In this document: one piece after another, positions 61,467 to 64,000 of the stretch
Position numbering within the stretch: position 1 is the stretch's first letter
How the letters are laid out: each line of letters begins with the position of its first letter
Assembly: GCA_036563245.1 (NCBI GenBank)
Contig: DATCMU010000030.1
Coordinates: 38,757-102,756, forward strand
Length of the DNA: 64,000 nt
Direction of reading: 5' to 3'
Source of the DNA: DATCMU01 sp036563245
GTDB lineage: Bacteria > Pseudomonadota > Alphaproteobacteria > Rhizobiales > Devosiaceae
Program-made: the position numbers and the translations under genes
The notes under the pieces: model-generated
What the model was told of the DNA's origin: nothing
Databases searched by the model: none
The model's input: the letters and a program-made list of their open reading frames with translations, nothing else

Positions 61467-62566
61467 AGAAAACGAACGCCCTAACGGTGTTCCACACCAC
61501 CAAACTTGGCCGCATCTATCACGCAGATAGCCTCGACGTGATGGCGAAGATGAAGCCGGCGAGCGTGGACTTGGTGGTAACCAGCCCGCCATTCGCGCTG
61601 ACGCGCAAGAAGGAATACGGCAACGAACAGGAGGACGCCTACCTGCAATGGTTCCGCACCTTCGCCAAGCAGTTCAAACGCGTTCTGAAGGATAGCGGCA
61701 GCCTGGTCATCGACCTTGGGGGCGCCTGGAAGCCGGGAGCGCCGGTCAGAAGCCTCTATCACTTCAAGCTGCTGATCATGCTGTGTGAGGAGTACGGCTT
61801 CCATTTGGCCCAGGAGTTCTACTGGTGGAACCCGTCGAAACTGCCGACGCCAGCTGAATGGGTGAACGTGCGCCGCATTCGGGTGAAGGACGCCATCAAT
61901 ACGGTTTGGTGGCTTTCGAAGACCGAATGGCCCCGCGCGAGCAATCGCCGCGTCTTGCAGCCATATAGCCCAAGCATGGAACTGCTGCTCGCCAACGGCT
62001 ATAAAGCGAAAATGCGCCCGTCAGGGCACGACATCAGCGACAAGTTCTCTGTGAACAACGGGGCGGCGATACCGCCAAACCTGCTGGCCATTCCGAACAC
62101 CGAGAGCAACAGCGCCTACATGCGCTATTGCCAGGAGAAGGGGATCAAGGCGCATCCGGCGCGGTTCCCCGCTGATTTGCCCGAATACTTCATCCGCATG
62201 CTGACCGACCCAGGCGACTTCGTGTTCGATCCTTTTGGTGGCAGCTGCATCACCGGCGAGGTTGCCGAGCGCCTCAAACGCAAATGGGCATGCGCGGAGC
62301 TCGTTGAGGAGTATCTCGACGGTGCGGTGGGCCGGTTCACGAACCCTCTCACCGAGCGCCCGCCGGTCAAGGACGACGGATATTACAGGGTTGCGCGCCC
62401 AAGCTTGCTTTGGAACGGCCCTGACCCGATGCCGCTCGATCCCGAAGGAGGCCGGAAGCGGCCGGATGGCACAGGCAAGAAGAAATCGCACACCCAGGGC
62501 AGCGGTCACAGCAGCAGTGGCATGGACTTTCCAACGTCTATCGCAGCTCGAGGGCGAGAGGACTAG
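61463..62566 (+). CDS. DNA methyltransferase, beta class (N4-cytosine or N6-adenine)
   Basis: The 367-aa protein has catalytic motif IV TSPPF (40-44) before the AdoMet motif I DPFGGSCITGEVAERLKRKW (from 256), the order of beta-class amino-methyltransferases. SPP[FY] is more common among N4-cytosine enzymes. ATGA overlap with the nuclease gene indicates translational coupling. The C-terminal 40 residues are low-complexity and basic. It would protect host DNA from the linked nuclease. Confidence 0.9.
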   Translation: MKKTNALTVFHTTKLGRIYHADSLDVMAKMKPASVDLVVTSPPFALTRKKEYGNEQEDAYLQWFRTFAKQFKRVLKDSGSLVIDLGGAWKPGAPVRSLYHFKLLIMLCEEYGFHLAQEFYWWNPSKLPTPAEWVNVRRIRVKDAINTVWWLSKTEWPRASNRRVLQPYSPSMELLLANGYKAKMRPSGHDISDKFSVNNGAAIPPNLLAIPNTESNSAYMRYCQEKGIKAHPARFPADLPEYFIRMLTDPGDFVFDPFGGSCITGEVAERLKRKWACAELVEEYLDGAVGRFTNPLTERPPVKDDGYYRVARPSLLWNGPDPMPLDPEGGRKRPDGTGKKKSHTQGSGHSSSGMDFPTSIAARGRED

Positions 62567-62571
62567 ACGCC

Positions 62572-63573
62572 ATGGCGAACCTCAAGAAGCCAGAGCTGTT
62601 GGCGCGCTTCGAGGAGGCGGTACGCCTGAGTGGTTGGAACATGCTCTATCTGAACCAGGGCAGCCACCCAGCGCGCTACCAAGTGTTCAAGAATGGCAAC
62701 AGTGTCACTGTCAGGATCTACATCTGGAACATCACCCACGGCGGGAAAGGTCGGGCTCCGGGCGAGTACCGCATCCAAATCACGGGATTCGATCATTTTG
62801 ACCTCGAGCTAAACGGCCGCACCCTCATTGTCGGCTGGTGGGACGATGCCGGCGTCTTCGCCGGTTGGGATGCTCGGCGGCACACAGGGCCGCTCGGGGG
62901 CTCGCCTTCCATGCAGGTGTCGGAGGACACGCTGCGCAAAGCGATCATATCCGGGTTTTCGCCCTATATGAATCAGAAGGGGGAAACCGCTATCGCCTTT
63001 CGGCCCGACTTCGCCGGCACCTACATTGAATTCCTGGAGCCGCTTCACGATAGCGGCGCTATTCCGGCTGAGGCAGAGCTGCTCGTGAAGCTCGGAGAAG
63101 ACCCTGACAAGGTCTCCGAGCAGGACATTGAGGACGAGATCGGCGAGGAGACACGGAAATATGCCGTTCTGCAGACCAAGAAGGCGCTGCGGGCCAGTGA
63201 CTTCGCCCGCCGCGTCTTAAGCGCCTACGACCATGCGTGCGCGATGTGCGGAACCCAGCTTCGGCTCATCGACGGAGCACACATTCTGCCAGTGGAGCAA
63301 ACCGGCAGCACCGACGAAACCCGCAATGGTGTCGCGCTCTGCGCACTTCATCACCGCGCCTATGATCGAAGCCTTGTGACCTTCGACCCGGTACTCAAGA
63401 TTTGTATCAACGACGACATGGTGAGGCGTCTGAAAGCAGAAGACCGAGCGGGTGGATTGAAGGAGTTCCGCGCCGGACTGAAGCCTTACCTTTTTGCGAC
63501 GGCCGACAAGAAGGATCGACCAGCCACCAAGTTTGTGAACAAGGCGAATAAATTGCGGGGTTGGAACATCTAG
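62572..63573 (+). CDS. HNH endonuclease of the restriction-modification operon
   Basis: The 333-aa protein begins five bases after the methyltransferase. Its C-terminal HNH domain has C223/C226 (CAMCG), H237 in IDGAHILP, N252 and H260/H261 in NGVALCALHHRAYD, complete for the His-Asn-His nuclease. The N-terminal 200 residues show no family I recognise and may bind DNA. It could be a second restriction nuclease or a modified-DNA nuclease acting with the PD-(D/E)XK protein. Confidence 0.86.
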   Translation: MANLKKPELLARFEEAVRLSGWNMLYLNQGSHPARYQVFKNGNSVTVRIYIWNITHGGKGRAPGEYRIQITGFDHFDLELNGRTLIVGWWDDAGVFAGWDARRHTGPLGGSPSMQVSEDTLRKAIISGFSPYMNQKGETAIAFRPDFAGTYIEFLEPLHDSGAIPAEAELLVKLGEDPDKVSEQDIEDEIGEETRKYAVLQTKKALRASDFARRVLSAYDHACAMCGTQLRLIDGAHILPVEQTGSTDETRNGVALCALHHRAYDRSLVTFDPVLKICINDDMVRRLKAEDRAGGLKEFRAGLKPYLFATADKKDRPATKFVNKANKLRGWNI

Positions 63574-63858
63574 TAAATTGGCGCTCCGTCGAACGATCGG
63601 CCACAGGCCGTTTGTTTCCTTGTATCATGTCCCATGCGATGGCAGGGCGCACATCACGTTTGCAGAGACCAAGTCTCACTTCTGACGTGCCCCCCCCTGA
63701 AACTCCTCCAGCCGAACGTTCACCAATAGGAGGCCATTTTGTCCAACAATCAGGGCTGAATTCGGTAAGCGGTGGCGACCCCGTGGCGACCCGGCGAAAG
63801 CCACGCCAGCGCAACGAGAAGCGCGATCTCTAGAAGTTATTGATTTCATTGAAGAAAT
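63574..63858. other. Right-end non-coding region of the island
   Basis: This 285-bp stretch between the HNH gene and attR carries no supportable gene. It holds the right-end arm-like repeats and, at 63820-63858, a 39-bp segment that aligns without gaps to the chromosomal DNA outside attL. Confidence 0.65.
63771..63792 (+). repeat. Right-end tandem 11-bp repeat, candidate integrase arm sites
   Basis: GGTGGCGACCC is followed directly by CGTGGCGACCC. The pair matches the left-end tandem repeat with one mismatch and lies 66 bp inside attR. Both pairs are in the same orientation. Confidence 0.75.
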
Positions 63859-63908
63859 AATGGCGCGCCCGAAGAGATTCGAACTCCTGACCCCCAGATT
63901 CGTAGTCT
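63859..63908 (-). repeat. Right attachment site within the intact tRNA-Arg gene
   Basis: This 50-bp copy of the direct repeat supplies the 3' half of the functional tRNA. It starts two bases beyond the CCA end and stops within the anticodon arm, so integration preserved the tRNA. Confidence 0.92.
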
Positions 63909-63937
63909 GGTGCTCTATCCAGCTGAGCTACGGGCGC
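63861..63937 (-). tRNA. tRNA-Arg (anticodon ACG)
   Basis: On the minus strand the gene runs from GCGCCCGTAGCTCAGCTGG through the anticodon arm CCAGA-CTACGAA-TCTGG to the T arm GGGGTCAGGAGTTCGAATC region and CGGGCGC, discriminator G and encoded CCA. The 7-bp acceptor stem is fully paired. ACG (read as ICG) decodes CGU/CGC/CGA. It is the integration target of the island. Confidence 0.95.
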
Positions 63938-64000
63938 GCAGGTTGCAGGGCATCGGCCCGGCGAACCGGGGGACACTTATACTGCCCCCGGCGGCAATGC

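Larger units (their letters stand above)
45967..63908. mobile_element. tRNA-Arg-integrated genomic island, about 17.9 kb
   Basis: The ends are a 50-bp perfect direct repeat of the 3' half of tRNA-Arg(ACG) at 45967-46016 and 63859-63908. A tyrosine integrase begins about 160 bp inside the left end, and tandem 11-bp arm-like repeats lie inside both ends. Cargo: a two-partner secretion pair, four IalB-like exported proteins, small exported proteins, a 600-aa unknown, a second integrase with two DNA-binding proteins, and a restriction-modification trio. No conjugation, replication or phage structural genes were seen, so it is mobilisable at most with helper functions. Base composition is visibly lower in GC than the flanks in the TPS/IalB part. 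Confidence 0.92.

Overview
The window reads as chromosome of a GC-rich alphaproteobacterium, most likely Hyphomicrobiales. The evidence is the trehalose (thu) operon laid out as in Sinorhizobium, many sugar ABC importers, Gfo/Idh/MocA oxidoreductases, Mur-box-like sites before mntH and IalB-family proteins. Family-level placement (Devosiaceae-like) is only a guess. Genes are dense, with many ATGA start/stop overlaps.

1-6.4 kb: 3' part of an iron-type alcohol dehydrogenase, a KDG-kinase-like PfkB protein, a DUF924 protein, an Nramp Mn transporter with two Mur-like boxes, and an ABC exporter pair closed by a perfect 32-bp terminator palindrome. 6.4-14.3 kb: a complete thuEFGKAB operon with divergent LacI regulator thuR. 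Four copies of one LacI-type operator lie in it, including one between thuK and thuA. 14.4-16.4 kb: a PAS-GGDEF-EAL protein.

16.4-26.0 kb: a sugar ABC importer with a non-phosphorylative L-fucose-type catabolic set (fuconate dehydratase, SDR dehydrogenase, second enolase-superfamily enzyme, lactonase, mutarotase) around an IclR regulator. 26.1-30.5 kb: an unassigned five-gene unit (Gfo/Idh/MocA, MaoC, CaiB-type CoA-transferase, a solute-binding-like protein without signal peptide, second MaoC) behind its own palindromic operator. 30.5-45.9 kb: two LysR regulators, a carboxymuconolactone-decarboxylase/hydrolase fusion, a YbbAP-like ABC system, two small exported unknowns, an isochorismatase-like hydrolase with an MFS transporter, an ABC-2 exporter with a TSP3-repeat exported protein, and a two-component system divergent from that exporter.

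45.97-63.91 kb: an integrated genomic island of about 17.9 kb. A 50-bp direct repeat of the 3' half of tRNA-Arg(ACG) bounds it, with the intact tRNA at the right end. It carries a tyrosine integrase next to the left end and tandem 11-bp arm-type repeats inside both ends. Its cargo is (a) a two-partner secretion pair whose TpsA has a markedly AT-richer 3' part, plus two small exported-protein genes, one frameshifted; (b) four IalB-family exported proteins in an A-B-A-B order, divergent from the TPS pair; (c) a 600-aa unknown; (d) a second integrase with two small DNA-binding proteins; (e) a restriction-modification-type trio (PD-(D/E)XK-like nuclease, beta-class methyltransferase, HNH nuclease). 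The TPS plus duplicated IalB-pair cassette is the best candidate for an undescribed system here.
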